From Promicromonosporaceae bacterium (GTDB lineage Bacteria; Actinomycetota; Actinomycetes; Actinomycetales; Cellulomonadaceae): a DNA stretch of 45,109 nucleotides. The number at the start of each line of letters is the position of its first letter. Positions within the stretch are counted from its first letter, which is position 1. Location: the NCBI GenBank assembly GCA_009783295.1, contig WRHK01000031.1:1-45109 (forward strand), read 5' to 3'. Below are positions 30,078 to 38,515 of this stretch, one piece after another. The translations under genes and the position numbers were made by a program. Below the pieces are notes generated by a model. That model saw only the letters and a list, made by a program, of their open reading frames with translations, searched no databases and had not been told where the DNA came from.

Positions 30078-30883
30078 GGCGTGCCTCCGAATCGTTCGGT
30101 GCGGATGTCCGCCGCGTCGTGCCCGGCCTCCTGGAGCCAGCCGGCGATCGCCTCGACGAACCCCGTCGGGCCGCACACGTACACCAGGGGCCGGTCGGCG
30201 GCCGGGATCGTGCGGGCCGCGAGGGTCTGGCGGGTGAGCCGCCCGACGGCGTCGGGCGAACTGTCGGGCGCCCGCCGCGTCCAGACCAGGTCGAGGCCCA
30301 GGGTGGAGCCGTCGTGCGTGGCCGCGCCGCTCAGCGAGGCGAGCTCGTCGGCGAAGAACACGTCCTGCGGCGTGCGGACCGAGTACAGCAGCCGAAACGC
30401 CGTCGGGTCGCTGGCGGCGCCGTGCAGCGACGCCATGGCGTAGAGCGGCACGACGCCGGAGCCGCCGGCGATCAGCTGGACTGGCCGGGTGTCGCGGCCC
30501 GGGCGCCACACGAAGAACGCGCCGAGCGGTCCGTGCAGCTCGAGCTGGTCGCCCGGCCGCAGGTCGTGCACCAGGAAGGGCGACACCTCGCCGTCGGGCA
30601 CCTCGTCGACCGCGAGGACCACCTGCGTGCCGTCGCCGGCGGAGGCGACGGAGTACGAGCGGGTCGCCTGGTAGCCGTCCGGCGCCGTGAGCCGGACGTC
30701 GAGGTGGGCACCGGCGTCGTTCCCGGGCCACGTCGGGACGTCCAGGACCAGGCGCACGGCGGACGCGGTCTCGGGCCGGACCTCCGTGACCCTCGCGACG
30801 TGCCACGCGGCCCGGCGCTGGGGCCGGGCGAGGCGGGCCTCGGCGCCCCCCGTCGCCGGGTCGGTCAGCGCGCCCTGGGTCAC
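30074..30883 (-). CDS. FAD-dependent ferredoxin/flavodoxin reductase-type oxidoreductase
   Basis: This is a 269-residue member of the FNR superfamily. The FAD-binding motif RSYSVAS lies near residue 74 and the flavin phosphate loop follows. The NAD(P) half shows IAGGSGVVPLYAM and ends with YVCGPTGFVEAI. There is no plant-type 2Fe-2S domain, so electrons must pass to or from a separate partner. GTG 30883 overlaps the molybdopterin gene stop (GTGA). The longer upstream frame is a shadow of that gene. It probably serves as the electron channel for the neighbouring Mo enzyme. Confidence 0.9.
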   Translation of the reverse strand: MTQGALTDPATGGAEARLARPQRRAAWHVARVTEVRPETASAVRLVLDVPTWPGNDAGAHLDVRLTAPDGYQATRSYSVASAGDGTQVVLAVDEVPDGEVSPFLVHDLRPGDQLELHGPLGAFFVWRPGRDTRPVQLIAGGSGVVPLYAMASLHGAASDPTAFRLLYSVRTPQDVFFADELASLSGAATHDGSTLGLDLVWTRRAPDSSPDAVGRLTRQTLAARTIPAADRPLVYVCGPTGFVEAIAGWLQEAGHDAADIRTERFGGTP

Positions 30884-31473
30884 CAGTACCGTTCCTCGCG
30901 CCAGGGGTCGCCATGCAGGTGGTAGCCGTTCTGCTCCCAGAACCCGGGCTCGTCGTCGGGCATCATCACCAGGCCGCGCACCCACTTGGCGCTCTTCCAG
31001 AAGTACAGGTGCGGCACGAGCAGCCGGGCGGGGCCGCCGTGCTCGGGGGTGAGCGGCTCGCCGTCGGCCTCCACGGCGATCCAGGCCTTGCCGTCGAGCA
31101 GGTCCTCGAGCGGGACGTTGGTCGTGTCCCCGCCGTAGGAGTGGGCCATGACGAACTCGTGCTCCGACTCGACGTCCTCGAAGAGCTTGTCGACGCTGAC
31201 CCCGCGCCACTCCATCCCGAGCTTGGACCAGTGCGTGACGCAGTGGATGTCGACCGTGACGTCCTCGACGCCGAGCGCGAGAAGCCCGTCCCAGTCCCAG
31301 CGGTGGTCGGCGCCCGTCTCGTCCCGGATGACGAGCTCCCAGGTCGCGGTGTCCACGCGCGGCGTGGGCCCGGCGGACAGGACGGGCCAGTCGTGGACGA
31401 GGGTCTGGCCCGGCGGCAGCTGCGGGTCCGGCTCGCGCCGGTGCCCCGAGAACCCGCGAGTGATGAACGACAT
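30880..31473 (-). CDS. Sulfite-oxidase-like molybdopterin-dependent oxidoreductase
   Basis: The product has 197 residues and is a single-domain member of the SUOX/MsrP (YedY) fold. The molybdenum-ligating Cys is in DIHCVTHWSKLGMEWRGV at about residue 85. HSYGGDTTNVPLEDLL and HGGPARLLVPHLYFWKSAKWV are conserved pterin-pocket regions. There is no Tat signal, so it should act in the cytoplasm, unlike MsrP. ATG 31473 has AAGGAGA just upstream. It is the first gene of the operon with a flavin reductase and DUF6510 protein. The substrate is unknown. Confidence 0.9.
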   Translation of the reverse strand: MSFITRGFSGHRREPDPQLPPGQTLVHDWPVLSAGPTPRVDTATWELVIRDETGADHRWDWDGLLALGVEDVTVDIHCVTHWSKLGMEWRGVSVDKLFEDVESEHEFVMAHSYGGDTTNVPLEDLLDGKAWIAVEADGEPLTPEHGGPARLLVPHLYFWKSAKWVRGLVMMPDDEPGFWEQNGYHLHGDPWREERYW

Positions 31474-31622
31474 CGGTCTCCTTCCCAGGCGCCAAGTGTG
31501 CGTGCTGACACTATGACCTGCGCAGACGCCTGTCACCAGTGCGAGCGGGCGTCGACCTCCATAGCGTTCTCGCAGGGCCGTCGCGCGCCGGGCGAGGCGG
31601 CACCGACGGGGAGGTGTCGGCA

Positions 31623-31787
31623 ATGAAGACGGTGGAGTACGAGTGCCCCGTGTGCGGCGACAGGGGCGTCGCCACCATCGACGAAGCCGTGTCGACGCAC
31701 GGACCCGTCGTCTCGCTCATCAGCTCGGAGTGCCCGAAGGGCTGCACGCCCAGCGCCGAGGAAGTCAGGCACGCGCTCGGGATCTGA
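31623..31787 (+). CDS. Small Cys-rich zinc-ribbon-like protein, 54 residues
   Basis: The product begins MKTVEYECPVCGDRG and contains a second pair in SECPKGCTPS, together a plausible zinc knuckle. ATG 31623 has an excellent GGGGAGG at 31608-31614. The gene ends 2 bases before dinB, so both are probably translated from the same message. Upstream, 31474-31622 holds the divergent promoter region shared with the Mo-oxidoreductase operon. I do not recognise the family, and the link to DinB is by position only. Confidence 0.75.
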   Translation: MKTVEYECPVCGDRGVATIDEAVSTHGPVVSLISSECPKGCTPSAEEVRHALGI

Positions 31788-31789
31788 CC

Positions 31790-32872
31790 ATGACCGGGCG
31801 TCCGTTCCGCTGGGTGCTGCACGTCGACCTCGACCAGTTCCTGGCCGCGGTCGAGGTGCTGCGGCGCCCCGAGCTCGCCGGGAAGCCCGTGATCGTGGGC
31901 GGCCGGGGCGACCCGACGGAGCGGGCGGTCGTGTCGACCGCGTCCTACGAGGCGCGGGCGTTCGGCGTCCGGTCGGGCATGCCGCTGCGGATCGCCGTCC
32001 GCAAGGCGCCCGACGCCGTCGTCCTGCCCGTGGACCGCGACACGTACCTCGACGTCTCGGACCACGTGATGGACACCCTGCGCGGGCTCGGCGTGGTGGT
32101 GCAGGTGCTCGGCTGGGACGAGGCGTTCCTGGGCGTCGACGCCGACGACCCCGAGCAGGTGGCCCACCGGGTGCAGGCCGCGGTCCTCGCCGCCACCCGG
32201 CTGCACTGCTCGGTGGGCGTCGGCGACAACAAGATCCGGGCCAAGAACGCGACAGGGTTCGGGAAGCCCGCGGGGGTCTTCCGTCTCACCGCGGAGAACT
32301 GGCTCGCGGTCATGGGGGAGCGGCCCACCATCGACCTCTGGGGCGTCGGGTCCCGGATCTCGCAGCGGCTGGCGGTGCACGGCATCGCCACGGTCGCGCA
32401 GCTCGCCGCGGCCGACCTCGACGTGCTGGTCGCGGAGTTCGGGCCGCGGATGGGCACCTGGTACTCCGAGCTCGGTCGGGGGGACGGCTCCGCCGTCGTC
32501 GACGACACGCCGTGGGTGGCGCGCGGGCACGGCCGCGAGACGACCTACCAGCGCAACCTCGCCACGCCGGCCGAGATCGAGGCGGCGCTGCGCGAGCTCG
32601 CCGCGCAGGTGCACGCGGACACCGAGGCCGAGGACCGCCCCGTCGTCCGGGTGGTCCTGAAGGTGCGCTACGCGCCCTTCTTCACCCAGACGCGCTCCAA
32701 GAAGCTCCCCGCGCCGACGCGGTCGCTCGAGGAGGTCACCGCCGCCGTGCTCGACCTCGCCGCGACCATGGAGCCGGGGCGGGAGGTGCGGCTGCTCGGC
32801 GTGCACGCCGAGATGACGATGCCCGACGGCGGTGACGACGCCGAGCACACCCCGGTGCGCGGGCACTTCTAG
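31790..32872 (+). CDS. dinB: DNA polymerase IV (Y-family translesion polymerase)
   Basis: This 360-residue translesion polymerase copies damaged templates without proofreading. The palm Asp is in HVDLDQFLAAVE near residue 12, and the catalytic Asp-Glu pair is in GWDEAFLGVD near 109-110. VSTASYEARAFGVRSGMP marks the finger region, and the little-finger domain lies at about 235-345. The last residues do not show a canonical beta-clamp peptide. It follows the zinc-ribbon gene by 2 bases. Confidence 0.94.
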   Translation: MTGRPFRWVLHVDLDQFLAAVEVLRRPELAGKPVIVGGRGDPTERAVVSTASYEARAFGVRSGMPLRIAVRKAPDAVVLPVDRDTYLDVSDHVMDTLRGLGVVVQVLGWDEAFLGVDADDPEQVAHRVQAAVLAATRLHCSVGVGDNKIRAKNATGFGKPAGVFRLTAENWLAVMGERPTIDLWGVGSRISQRLAVHGIATVAQLAAADLDVLVAEFGPRMGTWYSELGRGDGSAVVDDTPWVARGHGRETTYQRNLATPAEIEAALRELAAQVHADTEAEDRPVVRVVLKVRYAPFFTQTRSKKLPAPTRSLEEVTAAVLDLAATMEPGREVRLLGVHAEMTMPDGGDDAEHTPVRGHF

Positions 32873-32925
32873 ACGAGGAGCCCGCGGGGGTGGTCGAGCG
32901 GGCCCGCCGTGGCGAAGATTGGCGC

Positions 32926-34503
32926 GTGTTCGGACTCGAGATGGTCGTCCTGCTCGGCGTCGCCCTCGTCGCGTGCGGCGCGCTGGCCCGCCGCTACCCG
33001 ATCGCGCCCGCCCTGCTGCTGGTGCTGGTCGGTGTGCTGGTCGGGTTCGTGCCGCACCTGCGCCACGCCCAGCTGCCGCCCGAGGTCGTGCTGCTGCTGT
33101 TCCTGCCCGCGCTGCTCTACTGGGAGAGCCTGACCACCTCGCTCCGCGAGATCCGCAACAACCTGCGCGTGGTGGTGCTGTCCAGCACGGTGCTGGTGGT
33201 GGCCACCGCCGCCGCGGTCGCGGCGACGGCCCACGCGATGGGCATGCGGTGGGGCCCCGCGTGGGTGCTCGGTGCCGCGCTCGCCCCGACCGACGCCACC
33301 GCGGTCGGCGTGCTGGCGCGCGACCTGCCGCGCCGCGAGGTCACGGTGCTGCGCGCCGAGAGCCTCGTCAACGACGGGACCGCGCTGGTCCTCTACGGGC
33401 TGGCCGTCGGCGTCACCGTCGGCGAGGAGAACCTGACCGGGTGGCACGTCACCTGGCTCCTGGTGCTCGCCTACGCGGGTGGCGTGCTGGCCGGGGGCCT
33501 GGTCGGGCTGCTCAGCTGGCAGGTCCGCAGCCGGATGGACGACCCGATGCTCGAGGGCATCGCGATGCTGGTGACCCCGTTCGCGGCGTTCCTGCTGGCC
33601 GACGTCGTCCACGCGTCCGGCGTGCTGGCCGTCGTCTGCTGCGGGCTGTTCATCAGCCAGGTGACGCCGCGCATGACCGGCGCGTCCACACGGCAGCTCG
33701 TCGTCCCGTTCTGGTCGCTCTCCACGACCGTGCTCAGCAGCGCGCTGTTCGTCCTGGTGGGCGTCTCGGCGCAGTCGGCCTTCCGCGCCCTGGCCAGCAC
33801 GTCGCTGCGACACGCGCTGGTCGACACCGTCGTGGTGACCGTGGTGGTGGTCGCGGTGCGGTGGGCGTGGACCTACACGACGCCGTACGTGATCCGGCTC
33901 GTCGACCGCCGGCCCGCCCAGCGGCTGCGCCGGGTCGGCGCGCGCCAGCGCACCGTGAGCGCGACGGCCGGGTTCCGCGGCGCGGTCTCGCTCGCCGCGG
34001 TGCTCGCGGTGCCCCACACGTTGCGCGGTGGCGCCCCGTTCCCCGACCGGGACCTGATCGTGCTGATCACGTGCGGCGTCATCGTGCTGACCCTGCTCCA
34101 GGCGCTGCTGCTCCCGGCCGTGGTGCGGTTCGCGCGGCTGCCCGCCGACGACTCGGTCGCACAGGAGCTCCAGGTCGCAGAGGCCTTCACGCTCGACGCG
34201 GCGATGGAGACCATCGACGCCACCGCCGCCGAGCTGGGCATCGGCGAGACCGTGGTCGCCCGGGTGCGTCACGAGCTCGACAAGCGGCGCAAGCTCGTGA
34301 GCGCCGCCGGGGCCGTGAGCGACCCGGTGGTCCAGCACGACGACCAGTACACGAGCCTGTCGCTCGCGCTGCTGGCCCGGCGTCGCGCCGCACTGCTCGA
34401 GCTGCGCGACGCGCAGCGGATCGACGACATCGTGCTGCGCCGCGTCCAGGCCGGCCTCGACATCGAGGAGGTGCGGTTCTCCCGCGCGAACCTCGCGGAG
34501 TGA
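32926..34503 (+). CDS. CPA1-family Na+/H+ antiporter
   Basis: The protein has 525 residues with about 12 membrane helices and a C-terminal cytoplasmic tail of about 110 residues. The ion-binding motif APTDATAVG is near residue 122 and ESLVNDGTALVLYG near 145, both diagnostic for NhaP/NHE-type exchangers, and SATAGFRGAVSLAAVLAVP follows later. GTG 32926 lies 6 bases after AAGATT, suggesting a leaderless start; GTG 32890 is an alternative. Its 3' end is overlapped antisense by the next gene as sequenced. Confidence 0.92.
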   Translation: MFGLEMVVLLGVALVACGALARRYPIAPALLLVLVGVLVGFVPHLRHAQLPPEVVLLLFLPALLYWESLTTSLREIRNNLRVVVLSSTVLVVATAAAVAATAHAMGMRWGPAWVLGAALAPTDATAVGVLARDLPRREVTVLRAESLVNDGTALVLYGLAVGVTVGEENLTGWHVTWLLVLAYAGGVLAGGLVGLLSWQVRSRMDDPMLEGIAMLVTPFAAFLLADVVHASGVLAVVCCGLFISQVTPRMTGASTRQLVVPFWSLSTTVLSSALFVLVGVSAQSAFRALASTSLRHALVDTVVVTVVVVAVRWAWTYTTPYVIRLVDRRPAQRLRRVGARQRTVSATAGFRGAVSLAAVLAVPHTLRGGAPFPDRDLIVLITCGVIVLTLLQALLLPAVVRFARLPADDSVAQELQVAEAFTLDAAMETIDATAAELGIGETVVARVRHELDKRRKLVSAAGAVSDPVVQHDDQYTSLSLALLARRRAALLELRDAQRIDDIVLRRVQAGLDIEEVRFSRANLAE

Positions 34504-36208
34504 GCCGCGCTCCGTCCCGGCCGGCCGCTAGGGCGGGCGTACCCGGCCCGAAGGCGGTGAGGAAGCGGTCGCGGAAGGCGTCCATCGGCCAGACCGGGGC
34601 CTTCGACGTCGGGCGCAGGCCCGGCACCCAGCCCCAGCCGGCGATCCGCTGCATCACCGCCGGGTCGTGGGCGATCACCGAGACCGGCACGTCGTGGTTG
34701 GACCCGACCGTGACCGGGTTGTGGGGCTGGTGGTCCCCGAGCACGACGAGCACGAGGTTCGGGTCCGGGTAGGTCTCGACGAACGAGACGAGCGCGCCCA
34801 GCGTGTACTCGACGGACTGGCCGTACAGCCTCCGCTGCGCGGCGGCGCTCGTGGCCTGGGCCGGGCTCTCCCCGTGGGCGGGCATCGGGTCGAACACGGA
34901 CCCGTCGCCCACCTTGTCCCACGGGACCAGCTGGGGGAGCGGCGTCCACGGGGTGTGGCTGGACACGAGGTCGATCTCCGCCATCACGGGGCCCCGGTGG
35001 GCGGGCGCGAGCTCGAGGCGGCGGAACTCCTCCAGCACGTACTGGTCGGGCATGGTCGCGTAGCTGAACGTCGGCCCGCGGTAGCCCACGTCGCGGGAGT
35101 CGTAGAGCTGGTCGAAGCCGTAGAACCGCGCGCCCTGGGGCCAGTCCCTGTTGTCCGACGGGATGTCGGTGACCGTCCGCCATCCCGCCCGGCCGAAGGC
35201 CCGGGTCAGCGTGAGGCGGTCGCTGGCGAGAAGCTGCTGGTACCGGCGCGCGCTGTCGACCCACACCCCCGACTGCAGGGTCGAGTGGGCCAGCCAGCTC
35301 ACCCCGCCGAACGTGGGCGACGTCAGCCAGCCGCTCTCCGACGAGAAGCCCGCAGCCCGCAGCCCCCGCGTGCCGGAGTCCAGCACCGCGTCGACGCCGG
35401 GGGAGAAGCTCGAGCCCTCGACCGCGACGCGCCCGTAGCTCTCGACGAACACGACCAGCACGTCCTTGCCCTTCAGCCCGCTCAGCAGCCGGCTGCCGGG
35501 GACCCCGGCGAAGCGGTCGGCGGCGATCTGGCTCGCGAAGTGGCGGGCGTCGCCGACGTCGGCGCGCACGCGGCTCGCCTCCTGGTACGCCGTCGTCGCG
35601 GCGCTGACGGAGGCGGCCGGTGCGCCCGGCGCGGCCTGCAGGCCGGTGACCGCGAGCAGCGCCCAGACGGCCGTGGCCCCGGCGACGGCCCAGAACGTCC
35701 TCGCGCGGTGGCGGGACGCGAGGCGGGTGAGGCGGACGGCCGCCAGGGGGAGCAGGACGAGCGCGGCCACCACGGCGAGGCCTGTGCCGACGGCGGCGGC
35801 GACCGCCGCGGGCCGCCCGGCGGAGTCGGCGAGGACGCCGAGGGCCGGCGGCAGGTACTGCCAGTCGTTCACCGGGTCGAACGGGCGGCTGAGGTACACC
35901 TCGAACCCGTAGTCGAGCCCCGTCGCCACGAGAACCAGGCCCAGCGCGAGGCCGAAGGCGACGGCGACCCAGCGGCGCCACCGCAACGGGAGCAGGAGGA
36001 CCACCCCGGCGAACAGCAGGCCCTCGAGCGGGAGGCGGACGAAGTGCGCGGCCGTCGCCGGGGGGACCACCCCGGGCGCGACCAGCGCGCCCCAGACCGC
36101 GAGGGCCGCCACGCCGGTGACGGCGACGGAGGGGACGGCCCTCGGGCGCGTCCTCGGCGGCGCGGGAGCCTCGCCGTCGGCCTGTGCAGGGTGAACCCGT
36201 CGCACCAC
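34187..36208 (-). CDS. LtaS-like sulfatase-fold membrane protein (3' end suspicious)
   Basis: An N-terminal membrane domain with about five hydrophobic segments (residues 30-210) is followed by an alkaline-phosphatase-superfamily domain. VVFVESYGRVAVEG, SSHTPWTPLP and VVLGDHQPHNPV mark the metal site, as in lipoteichoic-acid synthases and related phosphoglycerol or phosphoethanolamine transferases, so it should act outside the membrane. GTG 36208 or 36205 behind GGAGG is the likely start. The natural end is probably near DAFRDRFLTAFG; as sequenced, the frame runs about 100 Arg-rich residues further, antisense to the antiporter gene. A TAG at 34530-34528 lies one base out of frame. Confidence 0.85.
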   Translation of the reverse strand: MVRRVHPAQADGEAPAPPRTRPRAVPSVAVTGVAALAVWGALVAPGVVPPATAAHFVRLPLEGLLFAGVVLLLPLRWRRWVAVAFGLALGLVLVATGLDYGFEVYLSRPFDPVNDWQYLPPALGVLADSAGRPAAVAAAVGTGLAVVAALVLLPLAAVRLTRLASRHRARTFWAVAGATAVWALLAVTGLQAAPGAPAASVSAATTAYQEASRVRADVGDARHFASQIAADRFAGVPGSRLLSGLKGKDVLVVFVESYGRVAVEGSSFSPGVDAVLDSGTRGLRAAGFSSESGWLTSPTFGGVSWLAHSTLQSGVWVDSARRYQQLLASDRLTLTRAFGRAGWRTVTDIPSDNRDWPQGARFYGFDQLYDSRDVGYRGPTFSYATMPDQYVLEEFRRLELAPAHRGPVMAEIDLVSSHTPWTPLPQLVPWDKVGDGSVFDPMPAHGESPAQATSAAAQRRLYGQSVEYTLGALVSFVETYPDPNLVLVVLGDHQPHNPVTVGSNHDVPVSVIAHDPAVMQRIAGWGWVPGLRPTSKAPVWPMDAFRDRFLTAFGPGTPALAAGRDGARLTPRGSRGRTAPPRCRGRPGRGAARCRRSAARRAARAVRRDAGPAARATGSCTGRRAGPPGRSRPRRRSRACAACRARDAPGRPRSRRCPARRRWRRWSPSPRRA

Positions 36209-36392
36209 GCCTCCGTCCCCAGGGGTACGACTGTTCAACGGACTCCGGGGCGGTGGGGTTCACACGCCCGCCTCCATCGTGAGGGCTCTCCGCCGTGACC
36301 GCAGGCCCGGCGCTCGCGGCCCGCGACCACCGCGTCCATACTGGGCGGACGCCGGTCGCCGCGGTCCGACCGGCCGACATCGGAGGCGGGCA

Positions 36393-36851
36393 ATGACGCT
36401 CAGGACCGAGAGCCGCACGACCATCGCCGGCAGCGTCGACGAGGTGTGGGCCTACTTCTGCGACGTCGGGCGCTGGCCGGAGTGGGCGCCGACGGTGCTC
36501 GAGTGCTGGGTCCGCGACGGGGGCCCGCTCCAGGCCGGCGCCTGGGTGGAGCAGCGGGCCAAGGACCGGGGGTGGACGCACCATCGGACCGAGAAGGTCA
36601 CGGCGGTCGAGGCGCCGCACAATGTCGAGTTCGCCGGGACGATGGGGATGTCTCCCGCCCGGTGGGCCATGGTGCTCGAGCCCGCGGGCGACCGGCAGAC
36701 CGAGGCGACGATGTGGATCGAGGTCGACCTCGCCGGCGTGATGCGTGCGGTCCCGGGTGCGGTGAGGGGCACCCTCCAGCGCGTGAGCAACCGTGAGATG
36801 GCGGCGATCAAGTCCGCCGTCGAGTCCGCACCACAGGGCGCGGGCTCCTAG
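36393..36851 (+). CDS. SRPBCC-fold polyketide cyclase/dehydrase-like protein
   Basis: This is a 152-residue protein of the START/Bet v1-like superfamily. It begins RTESRTTIAGSVDEVWAYFCDVGRWPEWAP, the typical first strand and helix, and ends with a long C-terminal helix (LQRVSNREMAAIKSAVESA). Members bind hydrophobic ligands; some are cyclases. ATG 36393 has GGAGG at 36382-36386. A CATACT -10 box is possible at 36337-36342. It is divergent from the sulfatase-fold gene and precedes a methyltransferase by 50 bases. Confidence 0.88.
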   Translation: MTLRTESRTTIAGSVDEVWAYFCDVGRWPEWAPTVLECWVRDGGPLQAGAWVEQRAKDRGWTHHRTEKVTAVEAPHNVEFAGTMGMSPARWAMVLEPAGDRQTEATMWIEVDLAGVMRAVPGAVRGTLQRVSNREMAAIKSAVESAPQGAGS

Positions 36852-36901
36852 GTGGTGACGCCCGTGCCACCGGCACGCCGCCGCGGTCGAGGAGCGCACG
36901 C

Positions 36902-37573
36902 GTGAGCGAGAACGACGCGACGCGCCGGCGGCTGGTGGACATCTACCGCAGGAGGGCGAAGCACTACGACCTGACCTCCCGGCTCTACCCCGTGCCGTTC
37001 TACCCGCAGCCGTCGCAGCGCACCCTGGCCGTCGAGGCGCTCCACCTGCGCGCCGGGGACACCGTGGTGGACGTCGCGTGCGGCACGGGGGTGAACTTCC
37101 CGCTGATCGAGAAGGTGGTCGGCCCCGGCGGGCGGATCGTCGGCGTCGACCTGACGGACGCGATGCTCGCCCAGGCGCGGCGCCGGGTCGAGCGGAACGC
37201 CTGGGGCAACGTCACGCTGGTCCAGGCCGACGCCGCCGAGCTCGACTTCCCGGCCGGGGCCGACGCGATCGTGTCCACCTACGCCCTGACGCAGGTCCCG
37301 GGGTGCGCGGCGGTCGTCGCCCACGGCGCCGCGGCGCTGCGCCCCGGCGGCCGGATGGCGGTCCTGGACCTCAAGGTGCCCGACGGCACGCCCCGGTGGC
37401 TGGCGCGGCTCGGCGCCGCGCCGGTGCGGCACTTCGCCTCGATCGACGCGTGGCTCGCGCACCGCCCGTGGGAGACGATCCGGGCCGCCATGCAGGTTGA
37501 GCTGGTCGACCTCACCTGGACCGAGCTGTTCTTCGGGAACGCGTTCCTCGCGGCGGGCTCACGCCCAGGGTGA
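36902..37573 (+). CDS. UbiE-type SAM-dependent methyltransferase
   Basis: This is a 223-residue class I methyltransferase. IYRRRAKHYDLTSRLYPVPFYP at the N-terminus resembles UbiE/BtaB-like enzymes. Motif I is VVDVACGTGVNFPLIEK near residues 55-71, and GVDLTDAMLAQARRR marks strand 2. Later, LRPGGRMAVLDLKVPDG is the motif III region. It starts at GTG 36902. It may act on a phospholipid or isoprenoid head group, given the phosphatidyltransferase nearby (inference). Confidence 0.9.
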   Translation: MSENDATRRRLVDIYRRRAKHYDLTSRLYPVPFYPQPSQRTLAVEALHLRAGDTVVDVACGTGVNFPLIEKVVGPGGRIVGVDLTDAMLAQARRRVERNAWGNVTLVQADAAELDFPAGADAIVSTYALTQVPGCAAVVAHGAAALRPGGRMAVLDLKVPDGTPRWLARLGAAPVRHFASIDAWLAHRPWETIRAAMQVELVDLTWTELFFGNAFLAAGSRPG

Positions 37574-37595
37574 ACCGAACCGGGCACGCATCCGT

Positions 37596-38438
37596 CTACC
37601 AAGGAGAGGAGGTCGCATGGGACGTCGGGCGCGCCAGCAGGTCCTCGTGGTGCACGGTGACCGACAGCCGGCCGGCGGCGGCCTGGGCCAGCCGTCGTTC
37701 CACGTACGGGTTGGCCTGCGCGGCGAGCTCGGGCCGCTGCTCGACGGCGGCGCCGACCCAGCCGGCGAACCACTCCGCCACGAGGGCGGCCTCCGACGGC
37801 CCGAGCCGCCACGGGGCCGGACGCGTCGTCACGTCCGCGCCGGCCTTCGTGAACGCCGCGACGGCGGCACCGAACGCCGTCGGGCCGAGCAGCCTGCCAC
37901 GGTCGGTGGTGCGCTGCTGGTGGGCGTTGAACGCGTCGCCCACGCGCGCGTCGAACGGGTCGGCGGGCGTGAGCTCGACCCGGCCGGTGACGCTGAGCGC
38001 GACGAGTGTCGGGCACCCCGCCCCCACGCACGTGGCGACGAACCGGTCGAGCTCCGCCGCCGTGAACATGTCCAGCAGCGCGGAGGCGGTCACCAGGTCC
38101 GCACCGGAGAGTTCGCCGGGCCGCAGGCGGGTGACCTCGCGCCGGCGGGTCTCGACCGTGACCGGACCGCCTTCGGACGACCGGCCCAGCGGCCTCGCGT
38201 CCGCGAGGCGGAGCAGCGTGTCGTCCCGGTCGTACAGGACCCAGTGCTGCGGCGCGGCGAGGCGCGGCGCGAGCCAGCGGGCCATCGAGCCGGTGCCGCA
38301 CCCCAGGTCGTGGACCACCACCCGGCCCGGGGGCAGGGCAGGGCGGACGAACTCGACGAGCTCCTCGGAGCGGGCGGAGGCGTCGGCGGGCTCGCGCAAC
38401 GTCAGCCAGCCGTGGAACGGCAGCACCGAGACGCCCAT
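37596..38438 (-). CDS. SAM-dependent methyltransferase
   Basis: This 280-residue methyltransferase is read tail-to-tail with the preceding one (22-base gap). Motif I is VVHDLGCGTGSMARWLAPRL at about residues 41-60. HWVLYDRDDTLLRLA marks the cofactor-binding acidic strand. The central part ADLVTASALLDMFTAAELDRFV resembles class I enzymes that act on small metabolites. ATG 38438 has GAGGTGAG upstream. It is divergent from the phosphatidyltransferase fusion gene and so belongs to the same locus. Confidence 0.88.
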   Translation of the reverse strand: MGVSVLPFHGWLTLREPADASARSEELVEFVRPALPPGRVVVHDLGCGTGSMARWLAPRLAAPQHWVLYDRDDTLLRLADARPLGRSSEGGPVTVETRRREVTRLRPGELSGADLVTASALLDMFTAAELDRFVATCVGAGCPTLVALSVTGRVELTPADPFDARVGDAFNAHQQRTTDRGRLLGPTAFGAAVAAFTKAGADVTTRPAPWRLGPSEAALVAEWFAGWVGAAVEQRPELAAQANPYVERRLAQAAAGRLSVTVHHEDLLARPTSHATSSPW

Positions 38439-38515
38439 GGGCGGCTCACCTCCGGGTCGATGATCCGGACGCTACCAACACTCGGCGTCGGGGGGTGAGG
38501 GACACGGGAGGTGTC

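Noticed and set aside
37617-38498. Plus-strand frame behind a strong ribosome site
   Set aside because: The translation is Arg/Gly-rich and featureless, while the minus strand encodes a methyltransferase with clear motifs.
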